Of a DNA stretch of 64,000 bases, positions 1 to 9,514 are shown in pieces. Location: contig CAYYID010000015.1 in NCBI GenBank assembly GCA_964471915.1, forward strand, positions 1 to 64,000, given 5' to 3'. Below the pieces are notes generated by a model. It was given only the letters and a program-made list of their open reading frames with translations. It searched no databases and was not told the DNA's origin. Position 1 is the stretch's first letter, and every line of letters starts with the position of its first letter. Position numbers and translations under genes: made by a program. This DNA is from JAIEPW01 sp964471915 (GTDB lineage: Bacteria; Acidobacteriota; Terriglobia; Bryobacterales; Bryobacteraceae).

Positions 1-147
1 TCAGCTTGGTTCTTCGGCTACTCGACGGATATGGGTCAAGCCCGGCGGGATCGTCCGCGGGCGGCGCCGCCGAACCTAGCAGAATCCATAGGGCACTTCT
101 CTTGGGTCGAGGAGAGGTAGGGAGGGATATGCGCCCACCTCGCGTGG

Positions 148-2337
148 TCAGGCGTGCACATGGCTGTCTGTGAGGAGCCTGAGCGCGTTTGCAATCACGA
201 GAAGCGACACACCCATGTCCGCCGCGATGGCGGCCCAAAGTGACGCGTGACCCGCGAGCGTGAGCCCGACAAACAGCGCCTTCACCGCCAGGGATAAGAA
301 AATGTTCGCTCGGATGATGGCCAGCATCCGCCTGGAGTGCTGAACTAACCAGGGCAGCTTGGTGAGGTCGTCCGACATCAGGGCGATGTCGGCGGTTTCG
401 ATGGCGGTGTCGCTTCCACCGGCTCCCATCGCGATGCCGAGCGAAGCGCGCGCCAGCGCCGGTGCGTCGTTGATGCCGTCGCCTACCATCGCCACAGTCT
501 GGTGTCTGCCCACAAGGCTCTCCACCGCGGTCACCTTTTCTTCAGGCAGCAACTCCGCCTCGATTTCAGTCACTCCGGCCTCTTTCGCAATGGCCTCTGC
601 CGTACCTCGGTTGTCGCCAGTCAGCATCACAAGATGATCGACGCCCAGCGAGCGAAGCTGTCTGATCGCCGTCGCGGCCTGAGGCCGGATACGGTCTGCC
701 AAGGCGAGGAACCCACAAACATGCTCGTCGTTTCCCACAACGACGACCGTGTGGCCGGTCGCGGACAGCGATTCAAGTTGCTCGTGCACCTCGGGAGTCT
801 CCTGACGGAGTTCTTCCAGCAGGCGATGCGAGCCTAGCCAGAACTCCCGGCCATCCCATCGGCCTCGAATTCCCTTGCCAGGGACAGCGCGAACATCCGA
901 TGCGGCTTGAACGGCGACTCCCTGGCTAAGTGAATACTCAAGAATGGCGACGGCCAAAGGATGATCGCTGTGCATCTCCATGGCTGCAGCTCTCTCCAGC
1001 AACTCAGTCTCGGTATGCCCGTTCAGAGCACTCATTTGCGCCACCGCAGGCTTGCCCTCCGTCAGCGTGCCGGTTTTGTCGAAGGCCATCGCCTTGAGTC
1101 TCCCGGGGATTTCCATATAGGCCCCGCCCTTGATCAGGACGCCGTGCCGGGCGGCGGCGGCAATCGCGGCGACGACACTGACTGGCGTCGAGATGACCAA
1201 TGCGCAAGGGCAGGCGATGACCAACAGGACAAGCGCCTGATAAAGCCAACGATCGAATGGTTGGCCCCACATCAGAACTGGAACGATGATCACGAGCAAA
1301 GCGAGTGCCATCACCGCGGGGGTGTAATAACGGGCAAAGCGATCCACCCACTGTTCGGAGGGGGATTTCTTCTCCTGAGCCTCCGAAACGAGGCGGATGA
1401 TTCTGGCCAGGGTCGTGTCGCCGCTCAGTTTGGTGGAGCGGATTTCCAGTACGCCCTGGCCATTCATCGACCCCGCAAAGACCGGGGACCCTGGACCCTT
1501 CGAAACTGGGAGGCTTTCACCAGTGATGGGCGCCTGATTGACGTCGCTCGTCCCCGCCAGTACCTCGCCATCGAGCGGCATTCGCTCGCCGGGCCGAACG
1601 ATGAACCGCGAATCAACCGGAACGGTCTCGGGCGGCAACTCCTGGATCGCACCATCGCTCCCGACCACCCTGACGACCGCCGGTGCAAGATCCAGAAGCT
1701 TCTCGATCGCGCGCCGGGCGCGGCCAATACTCCATGACTCGAGCGTGAGCGAAAGAGAGAACAGGAAGGAGACCGTCGCGGCCTCGAACCACTCGCCGAT
1801 CGTGACCGCGCCAAGGACCGCGATTACCATCAAGAGATTCATGTCCGGCCGCATACGCCGGACGGCGAAGAGCGCCTTCGGCAGGACGAAGTAGATTCCC
1901 GCCGCGATTGCCAGGAGGTAGAGGAACCGCGCCGCAAGCGGTGCCGCCTCAGCGTGGCCCAAACCCTCCGATCCGATCGCCAAAGTGAGACCACCTGCAA
2001 TCAGCGCATGAACTGCAAAGGCTGCGGCCGTCAAGATGCCGCTGGCGGCTGTGAGCGCCAATCGGCCTCGCCGCGCCCACCATGTGGACTCGTGCGAAAC
2101 CTGCGCCGGCATGATAGGTCGAGCGCGCATACCGGTTCGCCCGATGGCTTCGATCAGCCGTCCTTGATCTTCGGGGGCCAGGCCAGCAACACTCATCACG
2201 CCGTTCAGGACATCGAAAGCGAGCCGGTCCTCACCCCCGACCATCGGACCAATTTCCCGCCTTAGGATGCCGACCTCTTCGGCGCAATCCATCCCGTCGA
2301 TCTTGAATTGAATCCGTTCGTGGCTTTTCACATGCAC
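148..2337 (-). CDS. Heavy-metal translocating P1B-type ATPase (Zn/Cd/Pb type)
   Basis: 729 aa inner-membrane pump that uses ATP to export soft divalent cations from the cytoplasm. An N-terminal HMA-like domain (about residues 10-75) carries GMDCAEE, where the second Cys of the usual CxxC is replaced, a form common in Zn/Cd ATPases. Further motifs are the actuator TGES, the membrane CPC metal site (IACPCALV), the phosphorylation loop DKTGTLTEG, the HP motif (HSDHPLA) and the hinge GDGINDAPALA. Length is normal for the ZntA/CadA group. It is the last gene of the czc operon, 29 bp after the CDF gene. The CPC site and company of CzcCBA and a CDF favour Zn/Cd/Pb over Cu; the exact metal is inferred. 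Confidence 0.95.
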   Translation of the reverse strand: MHVKSHERIQFKIDGMDCAEEVGILRREIGPMVGGEDRLAFDVLNGVMSVAGLAPEDQGRLIEAIGRTGMRARPIMPAQVSHESTWWARRGRLALTAASGILTAAAFAVHALIAGGLTLAIGSEGLGHAEAAPLAARFLYLLAIAAGIYFVLPKALFAVRRMRPDMNLLMVIAVLGAVTIGEWFEAATVSFLFSLSLTLESWSIGRARRAIEKLLDLAPAVVRVVGSDGAIQELPPETVPVDSRFIVRPGERMPLDGEVLAGTSDVNQAPITGESLPVSKGPGSPVFAGSMNGQGVLEIRSTKLSGDTTLARIIRLVSEAQEKKSPSEQWVDRFARYYTPAVMALALLVIIVPVLMWGQPFDRWLYQALVLLVIACPCALVISTPVSVVAAIAAAARHGVLIKGGAYMEIPGRLKAMAFDKTGTLTEGKPAVAQMSALNGHTETELLERAAAMEMHSDHPLAVAILEYSLSQGVAVQAASDVRAVPGKGIRGRWDGREFWLGSHRLLEELRQETPEVHEQLESLSATGHTVVVVGNDEHVCGFLALADRIRPQAATAIRQLRSLGVDHLVMLTGDNRGTAEAIAKEAGVTEIEAELLPEEKVTAVESLVGRHQTVAMVGDGINDAPALARASLGIAMGAGGSDTAIETADIALMSDDLTKLPWLVQHSRRMLAIIRANIFLSLAVKALFVGLTLAGHASLWAAIAADMGVSLLVIANALRLLTDSHVHA

Positions 2338-2366
2338 CCCCTGTGTCCTTTTCTCGATGCAATTCG

Positions 2367-3260
2367 TCAGATCGTGCGACTCTCGCCCTCGCTAAACTCT
2401 GCACTTTCAAGTTGCAGCGTCGTGTGTTCGATTCCAAACTCGCGTTCCAGCAAGGACTGGAGGCTTCGCAAGACTCCGTCGGAGCTCGCCTGGGTCTCAA
2501 TCACAATGTGCGCTGCGAGGGCATCCCGGCCGGACGTGATCGTCCAGGAGTGGAGGTCATCTACGTCTACTACCCCTGGCACCCCTCTCATTCGCCGCTC
2601 CAAGATAAGCAGGTCGATACGGGATGGCGTGCCTTCCAGCAGGATGTGTGCCGCCTCCTTCAGCAAGCCCCAGGTTCGTGGGACGATAAACAACCCTATT
2701 GCTGCTCCAATAATTGGATCAGCCAGATACCATTCAGTCCAGAGCATGATCAGGCTGGCTGCAATCACTCCCACCGAACCAAGAGCATCGCTCAGCACCT
2801 CAAAGTATGCCGCTCTAACGTTTAGGCATCCCTTCGCGGAACTGGCCAAGAACCTCATGCCAATCAAGTTGATGAGCAGCCCCAGCGAAGCGATCACCAA
2901 CATCGGCCAACTCATCACTTCCGGGGGGCTCTTGAACCGTCGCCACGCCTCAAACAGGATATAGACGGTAATCAGGAGAAGCGCAGTCGCATTAATGAAT
3001 GCCGCAAGTATCTCAGCGCGCAGATAACCGAAAGTCTTCTGCGGCGTAGCGGGCCTTTCGGCGAATCTGATCGCGTGCAGCGACAGGCCTAGTGCTCCAG
3101 CATCAGTGAGCATATGGCCGGCGTCTGCTAAGAGCGCCAGGCTGCCGGTGAGTACGCCCCCCAACGCCTCAGCGAGCATATAGGCGGTGGTCATGGCGAA
3201 CACCACGGCGAGCCGCTTCTTGGTGGATTGCACTGGCGAACCAAGAGGTAACCGTGTCAT
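2367..3260 (-). CDS. Cation diffusion facilitator (CzcD-like)
   Basis: 297 aa CDF transporter, expected to exchange cytoplasmic Zn/Cd/Co for protons. Six membrane segments fill about residues 18-205. The transport-site motifs are visible: HMLTD in TM2 (LLADAGHMLTDAG) and SDALG in TM5, giving the H-D-x-x-D type site of zinc CDFs. The C-terminal ferredoxin-like cytoplasmic domain (about 210-290) contains DVDDLHSWTI. The His-rich loop of many CzcD proteins is missing. It lies 32 bp after the PII-like gene and 29 bp before the P-ATPase, all on one strand, so it is probably co-transcribed with the efflux genes. Confidence 0.92.
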   Translation of the reverse strand: MTRLPLGSPVQSTKKRLAVVFAMTTAYMLAEALGGVLTGSLALLADAGHMLTDAGALGLSLHAIRFAERPATPQKTFGYLRAEILAAFINATALLLITVYILFEAWRRFKSPPEVMSWPMLVIASLGLLINLIGMRFLASSAKGCLNVRAAYFEVLSDALGSVGVIAASLIMLWTEWYLADPIIGAAIGLFIVPRTWGLLKEAAHILLEGTPSRIDLLILERRMRGVPGVVDVDDLHSWTITSGRDALAAHIVIETQASSDGVLRSLQSLLEREFGIEHTTLQLESAEFSEGESRTI

Positions 3261-3292
3261 TCTTGCTCTCCCGGTGGAGGAGTTAGTTGCCT

Positions 3293-3634
3293 TTAAATCG
3301 CGAGGTCGCCGGCTTCTCCCGTTCGGATCTTTATGACTTCGTCCACCGATGAAACGAAAATCTTCCCGTCTCCGGCGCCTCCCGTTCGTGCGGTGAGAGC
3401 GATTGTCTCTACGACTTGCCGCACCAGGCGATCCGGGATGACGATCTCCAGCTTCACCTTCTTTGCATAGTCGACAAGATCCAACTTCACCGGCTGCGAC
3501 GCGGTCAAAGCCCTGGCTTTCCCAAAGCCGATCACCTCGGACACCGTAACCCCTGGGAGATCTTCCATGGCCTTTAGGGCCTCGATGACTCGCGAAAGCA
3601 TGAAGGGCTGAATGATCGCCTTTATCTCTTTCAT
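3293..3634 (-). CDS. PII-like signalling protein linked to metal efflux
   Basis: 113 aa GlnB/GlnK superfamily protein. It begins MKEIKAIIQPFML and keeps the PII ferredoxin-like fold pattern. The B-loop-like segment ARTGGAGDGKIFV resembles the nucleotide-binding TGxxGDGKIF of classical PII. The T-loop is short and lacks the uridylylated Tyr context of GlnB. The start at 3634 was chosen because AAAGGAG lies 7-8 nt upstream; an in-frame ATG at 3655 would overlap czcA and has no ribosome site. It sits 10 bp after the RND pump gene. PII-like proteins beside heavy-metal RND pumps form a known but poorly understood subgroup; a role in sensing nucleotide or metal status is inferred. Confidence 0.85.
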   Translation of the reverse strand: MKEIKAIIQPFMLSRVIEALKAMEDLPGVTVSEVIGFGKARALTASQPVKLDLVDYAKKVKLEIVIPDRLVRQVVETIALTARTGGAGDGKIFVSSVDEVIKIRTGEAGDLAI

Positions 3635-3644
3635 CGCATCTCCT

Positions 3645-6600
3645 TTAGATTTCAACCTGCTCCGATTCCTTCTCGAACCAACGGTAGATGGCGGGCAGCA
3701 CCAGCAGCGTCAACAACGTTGAAGTGATTAGGCCGCCGATGACCACGGTGGCCAATGGCTTCTGGACTTCGGCCCCGGCGCCCGTGGAGAGAGCCATAGG
3801 CAGGAAGCCCAGGCTCGCCACCATCGCGGTCATGAGAACTGGCCTCAGGCGAACCTCGCCCGCGTGGAACGCGGCGTCTGCGACCTTCATTCCCTCACCG
3901 CGCAACTGCCGGATGTAGGTCACCAGGACCAACCCATTCAATACGGCAACGCCGAACAGTGCGATGAAACCGACACCGGCCGATATGCTGAAGGGCATGC
4001 CGCGAAGGTAGAGCGCCAGAACGCCGCCTGTCGCGGCGATTGGGACATTGAGGAATATGAGTAGCGCGGGCCGCGCCGAGCTGAAGGTCGTGTAGAGGAG
4101 CACAAATATCAGAAAGAAGGCGAGCGGCACCACGATCGCAAGTCGCGCGCTGGCCTCCTCCAGGTTCTTGAATTGCCCCCCCCATACAATCCAGTACCCG
4201 GCCGGGAGTTTTACTTCGCGTGTGACAGCCTTTTGCGCCTCCGCGACGAAACTGGCGATATCCCGGCCTCGGACGTTCGTTTCTACTGAAATCCTGCGGT
4301 GAATGTTCTCTCTGCTGATCTGAGCCGGCCCTTGCTCGATCCATACGTCGGCGAGTTGGCTCAGCGGAATAGGACGTCCTTGAGGATCGCTGACTTTGAT
4401 GTTGCGTATCCGTTCGATGTCGCGTCGGTCACTCTCCTGGAATCGCACCTGAAGCGCGAATCGTCTCTGCCCCTCCATCACCTGCCCAGCTATTTTGCCG
4501 CCCATCGCTTCGACCACGTCGAGAATCTGCGAGGAGTTCATGCCGTAGCGGGCGATGGCTTGCCGGTTGATTCGGATGCGGAGATAGGGGAGCCCAGCCA
4601 CTTGTTCTGCCTTCGCGTCGGCGGCGCCAGGCACTTTCGCTACCGCTCGCACTATCTCGTCGGCCTTTTGCTTGAGCAGATCAAGGTCCTCGCCATAGAG
4701 TTGTATGGCAATGTCGGATCGAACCCCAGCGATCAACTCCTGCATTCGCAGTTCGATCGGCTGCGAGTAGCTGAAGATGTTGCCGGGAATGGCCTTTTCG
4801 AGCCTTTCGTTCATCTTGCTGATCAGGTCTTCTCTGGTGCTGGCGCTAACCCACTCCTCGTGAGGCTTGAGAATTACATACACATCGCTGATCTCAACGC
4901 CCATCGGATCAGTCGGAATCTCTGCTTGACCAGTTCTCGATACGACAGTCAAGACCTCTGGGAACTTCTTCAACTCCTTCTCGATTAAAGTCGTACTCGC
5001 TACGGACTCCGACAAAGCAACGCTAGGCAACCGCCACGCCTGAATTGCGATAGCGCCTTCATCCAGCCTAGGTATGAACTCAGCGCCCATTCGTAGGGCC
5101 ACGCCGAGGCTCACCAGAAACCCGAGGACCGCAATTGCGACGGGCAGAATTGGGCGTTGGAGGACTCCGCGAAGCACTGGTAGGTACAGGCGTTTCGCGG
5201 TTCGAACGATCCAGGTTTCCTTTTCTTCCGCAACGTTTCGCAGGAAGAACGACGCGAGAACCGGAACGACCGTTATGGAGAGAATCAGGGCGGCGGCAAG
5301 CGCGAAGACGACCGTGATGGCCATCGGACGAAACATCTTCCCCTCAACGCCCTCCAGCGTCAAAATGGGTAGATAGGCCACAGTGATGATGAGTTCGCCA
5401 AACATTGTGGCGCGCCTGACTTCGGTCGAAGAGCTGAGTACAAGAGCAATGGTTTCCTTGCTCGTTAATTTCCTCTTCAGCTCATGCGCCTTTTCCCCAA
5501 TTCGGCGAACGGTGTTCTCGACGATGATGACCGCACCGTCCACGATGAGGCCGAAGTCGATCGCGCCCAAGCTCATCAGGTTGCCCGAGATGTTGGCGTA
5601 CGACATACCAGTGAAGGCAATGAGCATCGCCAAGGGAATGGCGGAGGCTGCGATCATGCCTGCCCGCAGATTCCCCAGCATGAGGAAGAGTACTACTACC
5701 ACCAAAACGCCGCCTTCAACTAGATTCTTTGTAACCGTCTTAATGGTCCGCTGAACCAACTCCGTCCTGTCGTAGTACGTGTCGATGGTAACGCCTGGTG
5801 GTAGTGATTTCTGGACCTCCTCGAGCTTTTCTTTGACGCGCTTCGCCACGACGCGCGAGTTGTCGCCGATCAGCATCATCACTACTCCAGTGACGATCTC
5901 ACCTCGCCCGTCTCGCGTCACTGCCCCCTGACGAACCCTGGGAGCAAATGCGACACGTGCGACATTCTTGACATAAACGGGCGTGCCCCCCTCCGCGGAC
6001 ACCACTATGTTCTCGATATCCTGAAGGCTCCCCACCAGTCCTTCACCACGGATCACCTGTTGTTCCTGGTTTTTTTCAATATATGCGCCTCCAGTCGAGA
6101 AATTGTTCTTCTCAAGGGCTTGCATGACGTCCTGGAGGGAGAGGTTATAGCCAACGAGCTTGGCGGAATCCAATTGCACTTCGTACGTCTTCATTTCACC
6201 GCCGTAAGTGTTCACTTCGACGACGCCAGGCACTGAACGGAGTTTAAGCGCGATGTCCCAGTCGAGGATGGATCTCAGTTCCATCGCTGACTGGTTAGCG
6301 CCCTTTAGTTCGAACTGAAAAATCTCGCCTAGCCCCGTCGAGATTGGGCCCATCTCAGGACTTCCGAACCCCGGAGGGATTGCTTCCCTCGCCTGTGGAA
6401 GCCTCTCCATCACCAACCTCCGGGCGAAGTAGATATCAAGATCCTCCTTGAAGAAGACATAGACAACCGATAGGCCAAATCTAGACACGGATCGGATCTC
6501 GGTAATTCCAGGCAGGCCGCTCATCGATGCCTCTACCGGGAATGTAATGAATTGCTCCACTTCAAGGGGCCCGAGCCCGGGCGCTCTAGTAATCAGAAGG

Positions 6601-6737
6601 ACCTGGTTCGGAGTGATATCGGGGACCGCATCGATGGGGAGTTTGCGGAGGTTGTAGAGTCCTACACCAACTACCAGGATCGCGAATATGAGGATGAGAA
6701 CGCGGTTCCTGAGCGAGAACTCGATAATCTTCTGCAT
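3645..6737 (-). CDS. czcA: HME-RND efflux pump, CzcA type
   Basis: 1030 aa inner-membrane pump of a tripartite heavy-metal efflux system driven by protons. The family layout is present: TM1 at the N-terminus, two large periplasmic loops (about 40-330 and 560-860), and TM2-6 and TM7-12. The TM4 proton-relay segment reads DFGLIVDGAVIIVEN, the DFG...DGA form associated with divalent-cation pumps (CzcA/CnrA) rather than with Cu/Ag pumps. Length matches the family. It starts 5 bp after the adaptor gene and is followed at 10 bp by the PII-like gene. Substrate (Zn/Co/Cd/Ni) is inferred from the signature and from the neighbouring CDF and P-ATPase. Confidence 0.95.
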   Translation of the reverse strand: MQKIIEFSLRNRVLILIFAILVVGVGLYNLRKLPIDAVPDITPNQVLLITRAPGLGPLEVEQFITFPVEASMSGLPGITEIRSVSRFGLSVVYVFFKEDLDIYFARRLVMERLPQAREAIPPGFGSPEMGPISTGLGEIFQFELKGANQSAMELRSILDWDIALKLRSVPGVVEVNTYGGEMKTYEVQLDSAKLVGYNLSLQDVMQALEKNNFSTGGAYIEKNQEQQVIRGEGLVGSLQDIENIVVSAEGGTPVYVKNVARVAFAPRVRQGAVTRDGRGEIVTGVVMMLIGDNSRVVAKRVKEKLEEVQKSLPPGVTIDTYYDRTELVQRTIKTVTKNLVEGGVLVVVVLFLMLGNLRAGMIAASAIPLAMLIAFTGMSYANISGNLMSLGAIDFGLIVDGAVIIVENTVRRIGEKAHELKRKLTSKETIALVLSSSTEVRRATMFGELIITVAYLPILTLEGVEGKMFRPMAITVVFALAAALILSITVVPVLASFFLRNVAEEKETWIVRTAKRLYLPVLRGVLQRPILPVAIAVLGFLVSLGVALRMGAEFIPRLDEGAIAIQAWRLPSVALSESVASTTLIEKELKKFPEVLTVVSRTGQAEIPTDPMGVEISDVYVILKPHEEWVSASTREDLISKMNERLEKAIPGNIFSYSQPIELRMQELIAGVRSDIAIQLYGEDLDLLKQKADEIVRAVAKVPGAADAKAEQVAGLPYLRIRINRQAIARYGMNSSQILDVVEAMGGKIAGQVMEGQRRFALQVRFQESDRRDIERIRNIKVSDPQGRPIPLSQLADVWIEQGPAQISRENIHRRISVETNVRGRDIASFVAEAQKAVTREVKLPAGYWIVWGGQFKNLEEASARLAIVVPLAFFLIFVLLYTTFSSARPALLIFLNVPIAATGGVLALYLRGMPFSISAGVGFIALFGVAVLNGLVLVTYIRQLRGEGMKVADAAFHAGEVRLRPVLMTAMVASLGFLPMALSTGAGAEVQKPLATVVIGGLITSTLLTLLVLPAIYRWFEKESEQVEI

Positions 6738-6742
6738 ATCGA

Positions 6743-8032
6743 CTATTCCTCTCCACCGATCAGTTCCCGGAGCATGGCGGACTTCAGATAGAAGCTTCCT
6801 TTTGTGACGACCAGATCGTTCTGGCCTAGCCCTGCGATGATCTCCACCCAGCCGTCCGCCGGGCTTCCGAGCCGCACATTCCTCCTTTGATATCGGTTCT
6901 GCCCCGCAGGGGTGAACACGGCTGGTTGATTGTCGAAGATCTGGATCGCATCTGTCGGAACCATGACCGCTGTTCTGGTCGAAGGAGTGGGAAGCAGAAT
7001 GGCAGCGAACATGTCGAGCTTTAGACGGCCATCGGAGTTGGGTACTTCACAGCGCACGCGGGAGGTCCTTGTTTTTGGGTCGAGGAAGTCGCTGATGTAG
7101 GTGATTCTCCCCAAGAAGACCGTGCCAGGATAGGAGTCGACCGTGATGCGCGCCTGTTGCCCCACGCGCACCGAGGCAATATCCTTCTCGTAAACGTCCG
7201 CCTGTAGCCAGACGGTGCTTAGATCCGCGATTGTCATCAAGTCGCTGGTTGAGTCCACGACCTCGCCCGGAGAGACGTTGTACTTGATTACGACTCCGGG
7301 AAAAGCGGCTTTGACTATGCTGTGTGAAGCTTCGCGGTGGTACTGAGAATCAGATTTCTGGAGCTTGCGGATCTCATCATCGTTCAGTCCGAAACGGTGC
7401 AATTTCTCATCTACCTTAGCGATCTCAGCTCTTTGGCTTGAAATCGCCGCGAGACTGTTTTTGTACTCCGCGTCTCTGCGATCGAGCTCTGCTTGGGCCA
7501 AAGCGCCGACATCTACCAAGTTTCTGGCGCGATTCAGGGCTCGCCATGCAACCTCGGAGTCGGCCTGCGCTTTCTCTAGCCCCGCGAGGTTCGCAACATA
7601 CTGCCCTACCAGTTCACCCAAGGCGATGTTGTCGTACTCGATGAGCGGTTGGCCCGCACTAACCCTATCGCCGATATTGACGAGCACCTTTTCTATACGG
7701 CCGTTTGCCAAAGGCCGGATGTGAGCGACTCTCGTCTCGTTCGGTCCAACGGTGCCCGTCGCTTGGATGGACTCGCGCACTGAACGAAGTTCGGCTCTCT
7801 CGGTCAGGAATTTGACGTTGGCAAGCGCTGAAGCGGGAATGTCAACCATATCCGGCGGATGCTCAGGCGATTCAGGCGCGGACTGCGCCACGGGCGAAGC
7901 GGGCGATTGTCGGAATCCGCGAACGGCAAGCCCCGCGACAAAGGCAACGGTTGCCACCCCCGTCATCACGAGGAGTGTGGATTTCGAGAGTCTCTTGCCG
8001 GTGGCGGCGTTGGAGGTTGTGTGGTTTTCCAT
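6743..8032 (-). CDS. czcB: RND periplasmic adaptor, CzcB type
   Basis: 429 aa membrane-fusion protein. A single N-terminal membrane anchor (about residues 18-40) is followed by a Pro/Ala-rich linker, a lipoyl-like half (IRPLANGRIEKVLVNIGDRVSAGQPL), an alpha-helical hairpin (about 140-220), the second lipoyl half (FPGVVIKYNVSPGEVV) and beta-barrel/membrane-proximal domains. It bridges the inner-membrane pump and the outer-membrane TolC-like channel. It starts 12 bp after czcC and ends 5 bp before czcA. No extra His-rich metal-binding extension is seen. Confidence 0.93.
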   Translation of the reverse strand: MENHTTSNAATGKRLSKSTLLVMTGVATVAFVAGLAVRGFRQSPASPVAQSAPESPEHPPDMVDIPASALANVKFLTERAELRSVRESIQATGTVGPNETRVAHIRPLANGRIEKVLVNIGDRVSAGQPLIEYDNIALGELVGQYVANLAGLEKAQADSEVAWRALNRARNLVDVGALAQAELDRRDAEYKNSLAAISSQRAEIAKVDEKLHRFGLNDDEIRKLQKSDSQYHREASHSIVKAAFPGVVIKYNVSPGEVVDSTSDLMTIADLSTVWLQADVYEKDIASVRVGQQARITVDSYPGTVFLGRITYISDFLDPKTRTSRVRCEVPNSDGRLKLDMFAAILLPTPSTRTAVMVPTDAIQIFDNQPAVFTPAGQNRYQRRNVRLGSPADGWVEIIAGLGQNDLVVTKGSFYLKSAMLRELIGGEE

Positions 8033-8044
8033 GGTCGTTACTCC

Positions 8045-9373
8045 TTAGAACAGCGGCGATCCAACTGCCCGCTCAAGATCCACAAGCGACATGTATGCTT
8101 CGCGGAGAACATCCGTGTAGGCCTTCTGCGTATCAATCAAACGTCTCTGTTCATTGATGACGTCTAGGAGCCTGAGTTCGCCTGCGTCGTAGGCCGCACG
8201 CAGGATGGACACGTTGCTTTGGGCTTGCTGAAGGACATCCTGGTCGAAGATTTTCGTCGCTTGCAATGCAGCCTCGTAGCGAGTGAATGCGTTCCGAACA
8301 TCCCGAACGACGGATTGTTCCGCATAGGCGCGCCGTAGGCGAGCGGCACGTTGTCTTGCTACAGCAGCCTGAATATTGCCCTGGTTTCGATTTCGGACGG
8401 GAAGGTTAAGGCTCAATCCGACAGTCAAGGTGTTGTCCACATCGCGGATTCGCTGTCGCCCTCCGCCATTCTGTGCAAGGCCGAATTGATCGAATTGCGA
8501 CGTGCTTTGGGCATAGCGGCCAAAGGCAGTGAGGTTTGGTACCGCCTCAGACTGGGCCAGTCGGAGTTCGCTCTCTCCGAGAGATTGCTCCCGAATTGCT
8601 GCCTGAAGATCGGGCCTCTCTTTCAACGCCTTTTGAAGCGCATCCTGCTCGGAAACCGTGATCAGTGCGCCTCCTAGGGAGCCCTTGATCTTCAACTCGG
8701 TTGGGGGATCGATTCCCGCAAGGACCTTCAAATCGGCGAGTGCTCTGCGGACTTGGTTTTCAAAGAGAAACAGGTCTGATTGGATTCTGCTCACCTCGAC
8801 CTTCAGCAGCCCCGGTTCGAGCTGGGGGGCCTCGCCTTGCTGATAGCGGGCCTGCGCGATTTGGAGGCTGCGGCGGTTCAGTTGAAGCAGCGATTCGGAG
8901 ATCTCGAAGTTCCGAAAAGCGGCCAGCGCCTCGGCAAATTTGGCGCGAGTCTCAAATCGAAGCAGGCGTTCGCGCTCCGCGATGTCAAGTGTCGCTAGTT
9001 CAGTGCCAACCCCTGCCACTTCAAGTCTGCGGTTGCGCTTTCCACCGAGTTCAAAGACATGACCGTATCCAAAGCCGAAGCCCCGCTCTCCGGCACTCCC
9101 TAAAACGGACCCGTTTGTCAGATTCACGTCGAGGCCAGGATTGGGCTTCAGGCCCGCCTGCACGGCGAGGCCTTGCGCCTCGGGCAGCCTTTGTTTTGAG
9201 GCTAAGAACGAATTATTGCGGCTCAACGCAAGCCTGATAAGTTCTTCCACGGAAGTTCCTGTTGACGCATCAACCAAAACCCTCAACGGAGGCTTCTCCT
9301 GACCATGGAGGAGGTGCAGGTGCAGCCCGGAAACTGCACAGGCAATGACGGCTTGGAATATGATCCTTTTCAT
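8045..9373 (-). CDS. czcC: TolC-family outer-membrane factor, CzcC type
   Basis: 442 aa outer-membrane channel subunit. A signal peptide (MKRIIFQAVIACAVSGLHLHLLHG) precedes two repeated OEP domains: coiled-coil helices around residues 40-230 and 240-440, with the usual internal repeat. RDVRNAFTRYEAAL and LRAAYDAGELRLLDVINEQRRL are typical of the second repeat. It is the first of the three transport genes, with 12 bp to czcB. The 141 bp upstream, between it and a small secreted-protein gene, has no recognisable gene. Confidence 0.92.
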   Translation of the reverse strand: MKRIIFQAVIACAVSGLHLHLLHGQEKPPLRVLVDASTGTSVEELIRLALSRNNSFLASKQRLPEAQGLAVQAGLKPNPGLDVNLTNGSVLGSAGERGFGFGYGHVFELGGKRNRRLEVAGVGTELATLDIAERERLLRFETRAKFAEALAAFRNFEISESLLQLNRRSLQIAQARYQQGEAPQLEPGLLKVEVSRIQSDLFLFENQVRRALADLKVLAGIDPPTELKIKGSLGGALITVSEQDALQKALKERPDLQAAIREQSLGESELRLAQSEAVPNLTAFGRYAQSTSQFDQFGLAQNGGGRQRIRDVDNTLTVGLSLNLPVRNRNQGNIQAAVARQRAARLRRAYAEQSVVRDVRNAFTRYEAALQATKIFDQDVLQQAQSNVSILRAAYDAGELRLLDVINEQRRLIDTQKAYTDVLREAYMSLVDLERAVGSPLF

Positions 9374-9514
9374 TTTTCCTCGCTTTGAACAACCGTACCA
9401 ACGCCTGGAACTCCTGGCATTCGGCCAAAGCTTTTACCGGAGTTCACCGGCCTGCAGCGTTGGGAGCATGCCGGGCCTGACTGGCGATCAGAGATGGTAT
9501 GGAGTCAACGAGGA

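Noticed and set aside
1..147. Minus-strand stop TGA at the window edge suggesting a gene
   Set aside because: In-frame TAG nearby and no start; only a short frame is possible, so no gene is claimed. The region is simply downstream of the P-ATPase gene.
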